Assembly: GCF_036625275.1 (NCBI RefSeq)
Contig: NZ_JAZKUD010000005.1
Coordinates: 62,001 to 126,000, forward strand
Reading direction: 5' to 3'
Length of the DNA stretch: 64,000 bases
From: Accumulibacter sp036625275
GTDB lineage: Bacteria > Pseudomonadota > Gammaproteobacteria > Burkholderiales > Rhodocyclaceae
Shown: one piece after another, positions 43,374-52,065 of the stretch
How positions within the stretch are numbered: position 1 is the stretch's first letter
Layout: every line of letters begins with the position of its first letter
The notes under the pieces: model-generated
The model's input: the letters and a program-made list of their open reading frames with translations, nothing else
Told to the model about the DNA's origin: nothing
Databases searched by the model: none
Position numbers and translations under genes: made by a program

Positions 43374-44693
43374 ATGGCATCGAATACCAATTTCGAAAAG
43401 TACAAGTCCGATGGTTCCCTGCAGGGAAATCTGCTTGAGTGGTTTGATGCCCGTTTCCCGGCCACCTCGATGTGGCGCGGGCACCTCTCCGAGTACTATG
43501 CGCCGAAGAATTTCAACTTCTGGTACTTCTTCGGCTCACTGGCGATGATGGTGCTGGTCATCCAGATCCTGACCGGCATCTTCCTGGTGATGCACTACAA
43601 GCCCGACGCCTCGCTCAACGCCAATGGCATTCCGGTGGCTTTTGCCAGTGTCGAATACATCATGCGCGATGTGCCCTGGGGCTGGCTAATTCGCTACATG
43701 CACTCGACCGGCGCTTCGGCGTTCTTCATCGTCGTGTACCTGCACATGTTCCGTGGCATGCTGTACGGCTCGTACCGGCAGCCACGCGAGCTGATCTGGG
43801 TCTTTGGTACGCTGCTCTTCCTGTGTTTGATGGCCGAGGCTTTCATGGGCTATCTGCTGCCCTGGGGACAGATGTCCTTCTGGGGTGCGCAGGTGATCGT
43901 CAACCTGTTTTCCGCCATTCCGCTGATCGGTGAACCGCTGTCGATCTGGATTCGTGGCGACTTTGTCGTCGGCGATGCCACGCTCAACCGCTTTTTCTCG
44001 TTTCACGTCATCGCTGTGCCGCTGGTGTTGCTTGGCCTCGTCGCCGCGCATATCCTGGCACTGCACGAAGTCGGTTCGAACAATCCGGACGGCGTCGAGA
44101 TCAAGAAGCGCAAGGACGTTCACGGCAATCCGCTCGACGGCATTCCCTTTCACCCGTACTACACGGTCAAGGACATTGTCGGCGTAGTGGTGTTCCTGAT
44201 GGTCTTCTCGATCATCGTTTTCTTCGCTCCCGAAGGCGGCGGATACCTCCTTGAGTACAACAACTTTCTGCCGGCCGATCCACTCAAGACCCCGCCACAC
44301 ATCGCGCCGGTCTGGTATTTCACCCCCTACTACTCGCTGCTGCGCGCCATGGTCTGGCCGCTGTTCGGAATCGACGCCAAGTTCTGGGGGGTGGTGGCGA
44401 TGGGTGCCGGTGTCGTCATTCTTGCCTTCCTGCCCTGGCTTGATCGTAGTCCGGTCAAGTCGATCCGCTACCGCGGCCCGATCTTCAAGACCCTGCTGAC
44501 CTTGTTCGTGATCTCTTTCGCGATCCTGGGTTTCCTCGGCACGAAGCCGCCGTCCTACGCTTTCTTCGGCGTCATCCCCGGTGCACCTGTGGCGCAGGTG
44601 CTCAGCGCTTTCTACTTTCTCTATTTTTTGACCATGCCCTGGTGGTCAAGGATCGACAAGTACAAGCCGGAACCCGATCGCGTGACGATGTAA
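43374..44693 (+). CDS. petB: Ubiquinol–cytochrome c reductase cytochrome b
   Basis: A 439-residue cytochrome b with eight or so transmembrane helices. The b-heme histidines fall in MHSTGASAFFIVVYLHMFRG and in FFSFHVIAVPLVLLGLVAAH; the quinol site is the PEGGG / PADPLKTPPHIAPVWYF stretch (PEWY-like region in the variant PVWYF). It begins three bases after petA. Confidence 0.96.
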   Translation: MASNTNFEKYKSDGSLQGNLLEWFDARFPATSMWRGHLSEYYAPKNFNFWYFFGSLAMMVLVIQILTGIFLVMHYKPDASLNANGIPVAFASVEYIMRDVPWGWLIRYMHSTGASAFFIVVYLHMFRGMLYGSYRQPRELIWVFGTLLFLCLMAEAFMGYLLPWGQMSFWGAQVIVNLFSAIPLIGEPLSIWIRGDFVVGDATLNRFFSFHVIAVPLVLLGLVAAHILALHEVGSNNPDGVEIKKRKDVHGNPLDGIPFHPYYTVKDIVGVVVFLMVFSIIVFFAPEGGGYLLEYNNFLPADPLKTPPHIAPVWYFTPYYSLLRAMVWPLFGIDAKFWGVVAMGAGVVILAFLPWLDRSPVKSIRYRGPIFKTLLTLFVISFAILGFLGTKPPSYAFFGVIPGAPVAQVLSAFYFLYFLTMPWWSRIDKYKPEPDRVTM

Positions 44694-44706
44694 AGGACTG
44701 CACAAA

Positions 44707-45417
44707 ATGAAAAAACTGCTTATGGCATTGCTCTTTACCCCGATCATCGCCCTCGCCAGCGGCGCTAGCGTACATCTTGACAAGGCACCGGACGTGCAGG
44801 GCGACAAGGCTGCCCTGCAAAGCGGCGCGCGGACTTTCGTGAACTATTGCCTGAATTGCCACGGCACAAGTTTTGTCCGCTATAACCGCCTGACCGATCT
44901 CGGTCTCACCGAGCAGCAAGTCAAGGAAAACCTGATGTTTACTGCAGTCAAGACCGGCGAGACGATGCGCATTGCCGCTCGCCCCGATGAGCAGAAAGTA
45001 TGGTTCGGCGCAGCACCTCCGGATCTCTCGCTGGTGGCACGCGCACGCGCGTCAGAAGATGGCAGCGGTGCCGACTGGCTGTACACCTATCTGCGTTCTT
45101 TCTATGTTGACGAAGCCCGCCCGACCGGCTGGAACAACACCCTGTTCGCCAATGTCGGTATGCCGCACGTCCTGTGGCAATTGCAGGGTCAGCAGGTGCT
45201 GAACAAGGAACACCACCTGGAACTGGCTGTGCCCGGCACGCTGACCCCTGCCGAGTATGACAAGCAGGTCGCCGATCTGGTGGGTTTCCTGGTCTGGATT
45301 GCCGAGCCTGATGCCGGGTTCCGCAGGAAGATCGGTTTCGGCGTTCTGGCCTTTCTGGTGGTGCTTTTCGCCTTCGCCTATCCGCTGAAGAAAGCGTACT
45401 GGAAAGACGTCAAGTAG
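44707..45417 (+). CDS. petC: Ubiquinol–cytochrome c reductase cytochrome c1
   Basis: A 236-residue membrane-anchored cytochrome c1. It has an N-terminal signal (MKKLLMALLFTPIIALASG), a CxxCH heme site as CLNCHG and a C-terminal anchor helix (FGVLAFLVVLFAFAYPLKK). It completes the bc1 operon and precedes sspA, as in other betaproteobacteria. Confidence 0.95.
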   Translation: MKKLLMALLFTPIIALASGASVHLDKAPDVQGDKAALQSGARTFVNYCLNCHGTSFVRYNRLTDLGLTEQQVKENLMFTAVKTGETMRIAARPDEQKVWFGAAPPDLSLVARARASEDGSGADWLYTYLRSFYVDEARPTGWNNTLFANVGMPHVLWQLQGQQVLNKEHHLELAVPGTLTPAEYDKQVADLVGFLVWIAEPDAGFRRKIGFGVLAFLVVLFAFAYPLKKAYWKDVK

Positions 45418-45512
45418 CAGCAGCGCCGGGGTTTCACCGCGGCATCGCCGGCGAGGGCGCGACAAACGCCCGTAGCCACCGCGATGCCGATTCGTTTTTG
45501 AGGGTATTGATC

Positions 45513-46109
45513 ATGATGAATCTCTATTCGGGAACCACCTGCCCGTTCAGTCACCGCTGCCGTATCGTCCTTTATGAGAAAGGGATGGATTTCCAGGTAA
45601 TCGATGTCGATCTTTTCGCCAAGGCTGAAGAAATTGCCATCATCAACCCTTACGGGCGGGTGCCGGTACTCGTAGAACGCGACCTCATCCTCTACGAACC
45701 GAACATCATCAATGAGTACATTGACGAGCGCTTTCCGCATCCGCAGCTGATGCCGGCCGATCCGATCATGCGCGCGCGCGCGCGCCAGCTCCTGATCACC
45801 ATGGAGCGAGAGGTCTTCGCCTACATCGAGCCACTCGAAAAGAACAACAAGGCTGCCGAACGCTCGCGCCAGCAGATTCGTGATCGCCTGACCGAAATGG
45901 CCCCGGTGTTCGTCAAGCAAAAGCACATGCTCGGCGAAGACTTCTCGATGCTCGATGTCGCCATTGCGCCACTACTGTGGCGGCTCGACCATTACGGCAT
46001 CGAGCTGTCGAAGGTGGCAGCACCATTGATGAAGTACGGCGAACGGATTTTCAGCCGTCAGGGCTTCATCGATGCGCTGACGCCCTCCGAAAAAGCGATG
46101 CGCAAATAG
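45513..46109 (+). CDS. sspA: Stringent starvation protein A
   Basis: A 198-residue GST-fold protein that binds RNA polymerase and alters transcription during starvation. It begins MMNLYSGTTCPFSHRCRIVL and includes INPYGRVPVLVERD. The ATG at 45513 has GAGGGT upstream; an in-frame TTG at 45498 is less likely. A 16-base alternating GC run at 45770–45785 encodes RARAR in the middle of the gene. It is followed by sspB. Confidence 0.93.
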   Translation: MMNLYSGTTCPFSHRCRIVLYEKGMDFQVIDVDLFAKAEEIAIINPYGRVPVLVERDLILYEPNIINEYIDERFPHPQLMPADPIMRARARQLLITMEREVFAYIEPLEKNNKAAERSRQQIRDRLTEMAPVFVKQKHMLGEDFSMLDVAIAPLLWRLDHYGIELSKVAAPLMKYGERIFSRQGFIDALTPSEKAMRK

Positions 46110-46172
46110 CCGCCGGCGATGACTTGCACAAGCATCTCCCGGCTTGCCTGCCCCAACACCCCTTGAGGGAGT

Positions 46173-46595
46173 GTGAACGTGGACCTGCCGTCGACCAAAC
46201 CCTACCTGATCCGCGCCATCCACCAATGGTGTTGTGACAACGGTTTCACCCCCTATCTGGTCGTTGCCGTCGATGCTCGCACACGCGTACCGCGCGAGCA
46301 TGTCCGCGACGGCCAGATCGTCCTTAATGTTGGCTATGATGCCACCGCCCATCTCAGCATGGGTAACGACAGCATCTCATTCCAGGCTCGTTTTAGTGGC
46401 GTGGCTCGCGACATCGCGATTCCGATTGGCAACGTATCCGCGATCTACGCCCGTGAAAATGGCGCTGGCATGGCTTTCGAACCCGAAGACGAAACCGCTT
46501 CCGAAGATACAGCCGGCAGCGAGCCCGACCAGGATAGCCCACCGGATCCGCCTCCGCCGCCAGTCAGCCGTGCCCGATTGCAGCGCGTCAAGTAA
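46173..46595 (+). CDS. sspB: ClpXP protease specificity-enhancing factor SspB
   Basis: A 140-residue adaptor that brings ssrA-tagged proteins to ClpXP. It has the N-terminal KPYLIRAIHQWCCDNGFTPY, HLSMGNDSISFQARFSG and a disordered acidic C-terminal tail ending in the ClpX-binding RARLQRVK. GTG start at 46173 with GAGGGA upstream. Confidence 0.92.
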   Translation: MNVDLPSTKPYLIRAIHQWCCDNGFTPYLVVAVDARTRVPREHVRDGQIVLNVGYDATAHLSMGNDSISFQARFSGVARDIAIPIGNVSAIYARENGAGMAFEPEDETASEDTAGSEPDQDSPPDPPPPPVSRARLQRVK

Positions 46596-46667
46596 GCGAC
46601 GCTTGGCCTTGGCCGATGCCGGGTTTTCCGATTATCCAGCACCGCGATGCACTCCTCGATCGGCGGG

Positions 46668-46687
46668 TGGCTGGAGCCATCCAGCCA
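46668..46687. terminator. Hairpin between convergent sspB and DUF2062 genes
   Basis: TGGCTGGA (46668–46675) and TCCAGCCA (46680–46687) form an 8-bp stem with loop GCCA. It has no U-tract in either direction but sits between converging genes, so it may be a shared 3' end. Confidence 0.4.
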
Positions 46688-46737
46688 GAGCAACCGTTGA
46701 TGCCGCTAGGACGACGTTCTGCGACAGTTCGCCGGCA

Positions 46738-47268
46738 TTACTGTTGCGATCGCCAACGCCGGGCATTGATCAGATACGCTCGCCAGACAGCCTGGGTCGT
46801 CAGATAGCCAAGCACAGCCAGGCCGGTAGCAAGAGACAACAGGCCAATCGCCAGTGGTTTGGCGACCGCAAGCATCCACATTTGCATCGCTGAGGTCCAG
46901 CCTGAGAAATCGCTGACCGAAAAGTCCGGCGGCGAAACGAAACTGCTGCTGTCGCCAGTCAGCAGCCTGCCGAGTTGATAGGCGACCAAGTACAGAGGAA
47001 CGATGGTGAAGGGGTTGCTGTAGAGCGTGACAAGCAATGCGAGCGGCAGGTTGACACGGAAGATCAGCGCCGCGATCGCCGCGCCAGGCATCTGCAGCGG
47101 CCCGGGAATCAGTCCGCAGAATAGCCCCGCCGCGACCGCACCCGCAGCCGAATGACGGTTGAGATGCCACAGGCTCGGGTGCAGCAGGAAAGATTGGAAC
47201 GGCCGCAACCAGCGATTGTTGCGAATCGAGTCGTGGTCAGGGAGGTGTTTTTTGAGCAGGCGGCGCAT
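46738..47268 (-). CDS. DUF2062 family membrane protein
   Basis: A 176-residue protein with at least two transmembrane segments (SAAGAVAAGLFCGLIPGPLQ and PLAIGLLSLATGLAVLGYL) and the family stretch LYSNPFTIVPLYLVAYQLG. The function of DUF2062 proteins is unknown. The start at 47268 (MRRLLKKHLPDHDSIR) is the family N-terminus; the frame is open to 47307. Confidence 0.8.
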   Translation of the reverse strand: MRRLLKKHLPDHDSIRNNRWLRPFQSFLLHPSLWHLNRHSAAGAVAAGLFCGLIPGPLQMPGAAIAALIFRVNLPLALLVTLYSNPFTIVPLYLVAYQLGRLLTGDSSSFVSPPDFSVSDFSGWTSAMQMWMLAVAKPLAIGLLSLATGLAVLGYLTTQAVWRAYLINARRWRSQQ

Positions 47269-47330
47269 GACGCGAATTATCGCAACTAAGCGGGCGCACC
47301 AAGGCAATCGTTACACAGATGGCATGACCG

Positions 47331-48587
47331 TCAGGCGCGCACCTCGCCGTTACCGAGAACGATCCATTTTTGACTGGTCAAACCTTCCAGACCGACCGGG
47401 CCACGTGCATGAATCTTGTCGGTCGAGATGCCGATTTCGGCACCCAGCCCGTACTCGAAGCCATCCGCAAAACGCGTCGAGGCGTTCACCATCACCGAAG
47501 CCGAGTCGACTTCGCGCAGAAAGCGCATCGCCGACGTATAGTTCTCGGTGATGATGGCGTCGGTGTGATGCGAACCATAGCGATTGATGTGTTCGATCGC
47601 TTCATCGAGGCCGGCCACTACCTTGACCGAAATGATCGGCGCCAGAAACTCGCTGGCGTAATCTTCTTCGCTTGCCGCTCGCGCCTCCCTGACGCGGTCG
47701 ACGGTTTCCGGGCAACCGCGAATCTCGACTCCTTTCTGCGTCAGCATCGCAGCGATCGGTGGCAGCAGGCCGGCAACGACCGAACGCGCCAGCAGCAGCG
47801 ATTCGGCAGTATTGCAGGTGCCATAGCGCTGCGTCTTGGCATTCTCGACGATCTGCAACGCCTTTTCGGGGTCGGCGGCATCGTCAAGATACACATGGCA
47901 GTTGCCGTCGAGATGCTGGATCATCGGCACGCGGGCTTCGGCCAGCAGGCGCGAGATCAGTCCTTTGCCGCCGCGCGGAACGATCACGTCGACGAACTCG
48001 CGCATTCTGATCAGCTGTCCGACCGCGGCGCGGTCAGTGGTCTCGATCACCTGTACGGCATTGGCTGGCAAACCGGCGCTGGCGAGCCCTTCCTGTACCA
48101 GCATGGCGATCGCCTGGTTGCAGCGGATTGCTTCGGAACCGCCACGCAGGATCGAGGCGTTGCCGGACTTCAGACACAGGGCTGCGGCATCGGCGGTAAC
48201 GTTCGGGCGGGCCTCGTAGATAATTCCGATCACCCCCAGCGGCACGCGCATGCGGCCGACCTGAATGCCACTGGGCCGAAACTTCAAATCACTGATTTCA
48301 CCGACCGGGTCGGGCAAGGCGGCGACCTGTTCGACTCCCTCAGCCATCATCGCAACGCTTTTCGCCGACAGCGCCAGGCGATCGAGCAGGGCCGGTTCGA
48401 GGCCGGCAGCACGCGCTGCAGTCAGATCATCGTGATTGGCGGCAAGCAGCGTGTCACACTCGCGCCGAATCGCCGTGGCAATGCGGTAGAGTGCCATGTT
48501 CTTGGCCTCGCTGTCGGCACGTGCGATCAGCCGCGATGCAGCGCGGGCACGGTAGCCGACGGTCTGCATGTACTGCTCGATATCCAT
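47331..48587 (-). CDS. proA: Gamma-glutamyl phosphate reductase
   Basis: A 418-residue NADPH enzyme of proline biosynthesis that reduces gamma-glutamyl phosphate to glutamate semialdehyde. Motifs include MRVPLGVIGIIYEARPNVT and the catalytic Cys in KTQRYGTCNTAESLL, with FADGFEYGLGAEIGIST near the end. I placed the start at 48587 (MDIEQYMQTVGYRA). The upstream proB is elsewhere. Confidence 0.95.
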   Translation of the reverse strand: MDIEQYMQTVGYRARAASRLIARADSEAKNMALYRIATAIRRECDTLLAANHDDLTAARAAGLEPALLDRLALSAKSVAMMAEGVEQVAALPDPVGEISDLKFRPSGIQVGRMRVPLGVIGIIYEARPNVTADAAALCLKSGNASILRGGSEAIRCNQAIAMLVQEGLASAGLPANAVQVIETTDRAAVGQLIRMREFVDVIVPRGGKGLISRLLAEARVPMIQHLDGNCHVYLDDAADPEKALQIVENAKTQRYGTCNTAESLLLARSVVAGLLPPIAAMLTQKGVEIRGCPETVDRVREARAASEEDYASEFLAPIISVKVVAGLDEAIEHINRYGSHHTDAIITENYTSAMRFLREVDSASVMVNASTRFADGFEYGLGAEIGISTDKIHARGPVGLEGLTSQKWIVLGNGEVRA

Positions 48588-48809
48588 GAGACTTCTCTGT
48601 TGGTTGGAAGAATCGATTATAGCCACCGTCTGCGTGCATGCGTGTGATTTTGAGAAGGCAACTGTACTGACAGTCATGACCGTAGCCTGAATGTCGGCAA
48701 GGCCGCAGCTCCGATCAGAACGAGTTCCACCGTGGGTTCCCTGGTATCGTGTTCCGTTATCGAATCCCGATTATTATCTTCCAACACTGTTACAGATCAA
48801 GATGCGACC

Positions 48810-50015
48810 ATGACCGATCCCCTCAAGACTGACCGCAGCCCTTGGGCTGTCTTTCTGATCTTCCTCCGACTGGGCCTGGCCTCTTTCGGCGGTCCGATTG
48901 CCCACCTGGGCTACTTCCGCGATGAATTTGTGACGCGGCGGCAGTGGCTGACCGAGCGCAGCTATGCTGATTTGGTTGCCCTCTGCCAGTTCCTGCCGGG
49001 GCCTGCCAGCAGTCAGGTCGGGATCGCGCTCGGGCTTTCCCTCTCCGGCTATGCCGGGGCGTTGGCTGCCTGGGCGGGCTTTACGCTGCCGTCAGCGATT
49101 GCCTTGATCCTGTTTGCACTGGGCATGGCCAGTTACGGGGATGCGATGCCGTCTGGCGTACTACACGGCTTGAAGGTGGTGGCCGTGGCGGTGGTCGCAC
49201 AAGCGGTATGGGGGATGGCTCGTAATCTCTGTCCAGACGTACCGCGCATCACCATCATGGCGGCTGCGACCTGCTTTGTGCTTCTGGTGTCGTCTGCCTG
49301 GGGGCAGGTGGGGGTTATCGCCATTGCGGCGGTCATTGGCCTTTTGCTGTTCAAGCCTCAGCAGGAAGCAGCGCATGACTCTCTGCCGATTGCCATCCGG
49401 CGTCGCGTTGGCTTGTTCTGGCTGATGCTGTTCGTGGCCTTGTTGGTGGGGTTGCCGCTGCTGACGAACCTGTTCCCGAATCAGGCGCTGTCGATGGGGG
49501 ATGCCTTCTACCGTGCCGGTTCACTGGTCTTTGGTGGTGGGCATGTCGTACTGCCGCTGCTGCAAGTCGAGGTCGTGCCGACTGGCTGGGTCAGCAACGA
49601 CGCATTTCTGGCGGGCTACGGTGCCGCGCAGGCTGTCCCTGGCCCGCTTTTCACCTTTGCGGCGTTTCTCGGTGCTTCGATGAACGAGGCACCCTCCGGC
49701 TGGTTGGGTGGCCTGATCTGTTTGCTGGCAATCTTTGCGCCATCTTTCCTGCTGGTCGTGGGAGCCTTGCCATTCTGGGAGCACCTGCGTCGTAATACCC
49801 GCACGCAAGCAGCGCTATCGGGCATCAATGCGGCCGTGGTTGGCCTGCTGTTGGCGGCCCTCTATCAACCGGTATGGACAAGCGCGATTCACATGCCGCA
49901 AGACTTTGGCCTGGCACTTGTAGCACTGGTTGCCTTGATGTTCTGGAAGCTGCCGCCCTGGCTGGTTGTCGTCGGTAGTGGGGTTGCTGGCGGTCTGTTG
50001 GGCACGGTTCTGTGA
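48810..50015 (+). CDS. chrA: Chromate transporter family protein (ChrA, two-domain)
   Basis: A 401-residue membrane protein of the CHR family, which exports chromate (or related anions) in exchange for protons. The two homologous halves each begin with a family motif: FLRLGLASFGGPIAHLGYF in the first and FYRAGSLVFGGGHVVLPLL in the second, with QFLPGPASSQVG and AQAVPGPLFTF. The start at 48810 (MTDPLKTDRSP) is chosen because the upstream part is Ser-rich and divergent from family. It is divergent from proA, with a 222-base gap. Confidence 0.9.
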   Translation: MTDPLKTDRSPWAVFLIFLRLGLASFGGPIAHLGYFRDEFVTRRQWLTERSYADLVALCQFLPGPASSQVGIALGLSLSGYAGALAAWAGFTLPSAIALILFALGMASYGDAMPSGVLHGLKVVAVAVVAQAVWGMARNLCPDVPRITIMAAATCFVLLVSSAWGQVGVIAIAAVIGLLLFKPQQEAAHDSLPIAIRRRVGLFWLMLFVALLVGLPLLTNLFPNQALSMGDAFYRAGSLVFGGGHVVLPLLQVEVVPTGWVSNDAFLAGYGAAQAVPGPLFTFAAFLGASMNEAPSGWLGGLICLLAIFAPSFLLVVGALPFWEHLRRNTRTQAALSGINAAVVGLLLAALYQPVWTSAIHMPQDFGLALVALVALMFWKLPPWLVVVGSGVAGGLLGTVL

Positions 50016-50248
50016 GGTGCAAAGGATACTGGCCGCTGTGGTTGGCGACCATATGAAATTGAAATCATCATCAAGGCCAGGGATCTGTTCGGAGAGCTGA
50101 TTGAAGGCAGATGATGATGCCGCTACGAGCTGTAGTGCAGACGACGCCTGATATTTCGTGCAATCGTCTTCTGAAAACGACAATGCGTCAAGGAACCACT
50201 GCAAAGGAATGCACTCTCAGACCTATTGCCACTTGTCTGCCGCCAATC

Positions 50249-50500
50249 ATGAACAAAAAACTGATACTGCCTGCTGAAGTGAAAGTTTGCGCGACCTGCA
50301 GCTACTGGGATGGTGAGCGGATGGTCGATACCGAGTTGCGCCTGGTGGTGATCGGCGAGGATTGTCGGGGTGAGTGTCTGGTGCAAAGCAAATTCAGCCG
50401 CGGACTCAACGACGTGCGTCGGGAAACTGCCGGTTGCGCATGGGAACACCTGGCACCGGACACCGCGTCAGCCGACCTGGAAAGCGGCAACAGCCACTGA
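50249..50500 (+). CDS. Small cysteine-containing hypothetical protein
   Basis: An 83-residue protein with CATCSYWDGER at its N-terminal third, DCRGECLVQSKF in the middle and AGCAWEHL near the end, so five cysteines that could bind metal. ATG at 50249; the frame upstream is not protein-like. It resembles short conserved hypotheticals of betaproteobacteria but I recognise no family. It ends 19 bases before the holA stop (convergent). Confidence 0.5.
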   Translation: MNKKLILPAEVKVCATCSYWDGERMVDTELRLVVIGEDCRGECLVQSKFSRGLNDVRRETAGCAWEHLAPDTASADLESGNSH

Positions 50501-50519
50501 AGCCCGACACCGCGGCGTT

Positions 50520-51524
50520 TCAGGCGGCGGTGATGTACAGACCGAGTTGTCGGAACTCGTCCCAGACATCGCCGCCCGCAATGCCCTTGATCATCCGGTC
50601 GATGCGCGCGGCGTGCGCCAGTGCAGTCGCTGCGCGCTCGCTGTCGATCCGCTGCAGCGCGCGTTTGACCAGTGCCTGACGCGTGCCCCATAGCCGAGCA
50701 TCCTTCAACAGGGCGTCCAGCGGCTGGCGTCTCGCGAGTCCCGCAGCGATCTGCGCCAGCAGGCGCACTTCCTCGGTCATCGCCCAGAGCACCAGGAGCG
50801 GGGCTTCCCCTTCCTGCTGCAGGCCATCGAGGGTACGCGTCAGGCGCGCCACATCACCGGCGAGCATCGCTTCACGCAGGCCATCAAGGTCATAACGGGC
50901 GACGTTGAGCACCGCCTCGCGAATTTGCTCCAGGCTCAGGGCGCCGGGCGGGTAGAGCACCCCGAGCTTGAGGATTTCCTGATGCGCCGCCAGCAGGTTG
51001 CCTTCGACCCTTTCGCTAATGAACCGCAGGCCATCGGCGGTAGCGCTTTGCTGCTGGCGGCGAAGGCGGCCAGCCAGCCACGCCGGCAATTCGGCCAGTG
51101 CCGGCGCGAGCAGCTTGACCACCGCCCCGGCGCTGGCCAGAGCGCCCATCCAGGCGGATTTCTCGTCCCGCCAGTCGACGTCGTTCATGGTGACCAGAAG
51201 CAACGAATCCGGAGAGGGACGCGTGCAATACTCTTGCAAGGCTGCGCTGCCCTCGCGTCCCGGTTTGCCGGTCGGGATGCGCAGGTCGATCAGCGTGCGC
51301 CCCCCGAACAGCGACAGGTTGCCTGCGGCATGGTAGAGGTCGTTCCAGTTGAAACCGGCGATTGCGGTGAGCACTTCGCGTTCGTCGAAGCCGCGTCGGC
51401 GGGCGGCCGCGCGGATGGCATCGGCAGCCTCGATGACTAGCAGAGGTTCGTCGCCATGGACCAGGTAGACCGGTTGCAGATCGCGTTCGAGATGTGTGGC
51501 GAGCTGATTGCCCTTAAGGTTCAT
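50520..51524 (-). CDS. holA: DNA polymerase III subunit delta
   Basis: A 334-residue clamp-loader subunit that opens the beta clamp. It begins MNLKGNQLATHLERDLQPVYLVHGDEPLL, has EREVLTAIAGFNWNDLY and a C-terminal helical collar with ALVKRALQRIDSERAA. It follows lptE by nine bases in the conserved leuS–lptE–holA order. Confidence 0.94.
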   Translation of the reverse strand: MNLKGNQLATHLERDLQPVYLVHGDEPLLVIEAADAIRAAARRRGFDEREVLTAIAGFNWNDLYHAAGNLSLFGGRTLIDLRIPTGKPGREGSAALQEYCTRPSPDSLLLVTMNDVDWRDEKSAWMGALASAGAVVKLLAPALAELPAWLAGRLRRQQQSATADGLRFISERVEGNLLAAHQEILKLGVLYPPGALSLEQIREAVLNVARYDLDGLREAMLAGDVARLTRTLDGLQQEGEAPLLVLWAMTEEVRLLAQIAAGLARRQPLDALLKDARLWGTRQALVKRALQRIDSERAATALAHAARIDRMIKGIAGGDVWDEFRQLGLYITAA

Positions 51525-51533
51525 GCGGCAGCC

Positions 51534-52046
51534 TTACTCGGGAGCGGCTGCAAACACCGGTTTGCTGGCCGCCAGCCGGCGCATCAACTGCTGCACCAGG
51601 TCATTCTCCATGTCGCGCCAGAGCAGCTTCTCCTCCTGTTGCTTGGCCAGCACGTTGGAGTCATCGTAAGTGAGGTCGCGGACCAGTTCGATGCTGCTCG
51701 GCGCGACCAGGTCGCGGCCCTTGTCGTCGGTGATCCGATAGGTGTAGAGGTAACGCAGGCGCAGTTCGCTGACGCGGCCCGTGCTCGATACCGAAAGAAT
51801 CACCCGGTCTCGAGATTCCGCTCCCGGTACCAGGGTCGCCTGTGCGTCACTCGCCGTCAGCGCCACGCGCGTCGTTCCCGAGGCGCGGATGGCACGCTTG
51901 AGGCTGACGGCGATGACCGAATAGTCGGGCATGGCAATGAAAAGGCTTTCGTAGGGCAGCGAATAAGCGCCCCGCAACTGGAAACCGCAACCGGCGAACA
52001 GAACCAGCGCCAGGACCAGCCCCATGGAGTATCGCGCTGCACGCAT
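51534..52046 (-). CDS. lptE: LPS-assembly lipoprotein LptE
   Basis: A 170-residue outer-membrane lipoprotein that plugs LptD and helps insert LPS. The signal peptide ends in a lipobox at LFAGC, followed by GFQLRG, the usual LptE mature start. The C-terminal half has RLRYLYTYRITDDKGR and a Gln/Glu-rich helix. I placed the start at 52046; the longer frame upstream overlaps leuS and is not a signal peptide. Confidence 0.9.
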   Translation of the reverse strand: MRAARYSMGLVLALVLFAGCGFQLRGAYSLPYESLFIAMPDYSVIAVSLKRAIRASGTTRVALTASDAQATLVPGAESRDRVILSVSSTGRVSELRLRYLYTYRITDDKGRDLVAPSSIELVRDLTYDDSNVLAKQQEEKLLWRDMENDLVQQLMRRLAASKPVFAAAPE

Positions 52047-52065
52047 CGGACACTTTCGCAAGGTT

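Noticed and set aside
48655..48685. A GTCATGACCGT match to the left end of the interspersed repeat, upstream of proA
   Set aside because: Only the short TCATGACCGT palindrome matches; neither the TTTCC continuation nor the right end is present.
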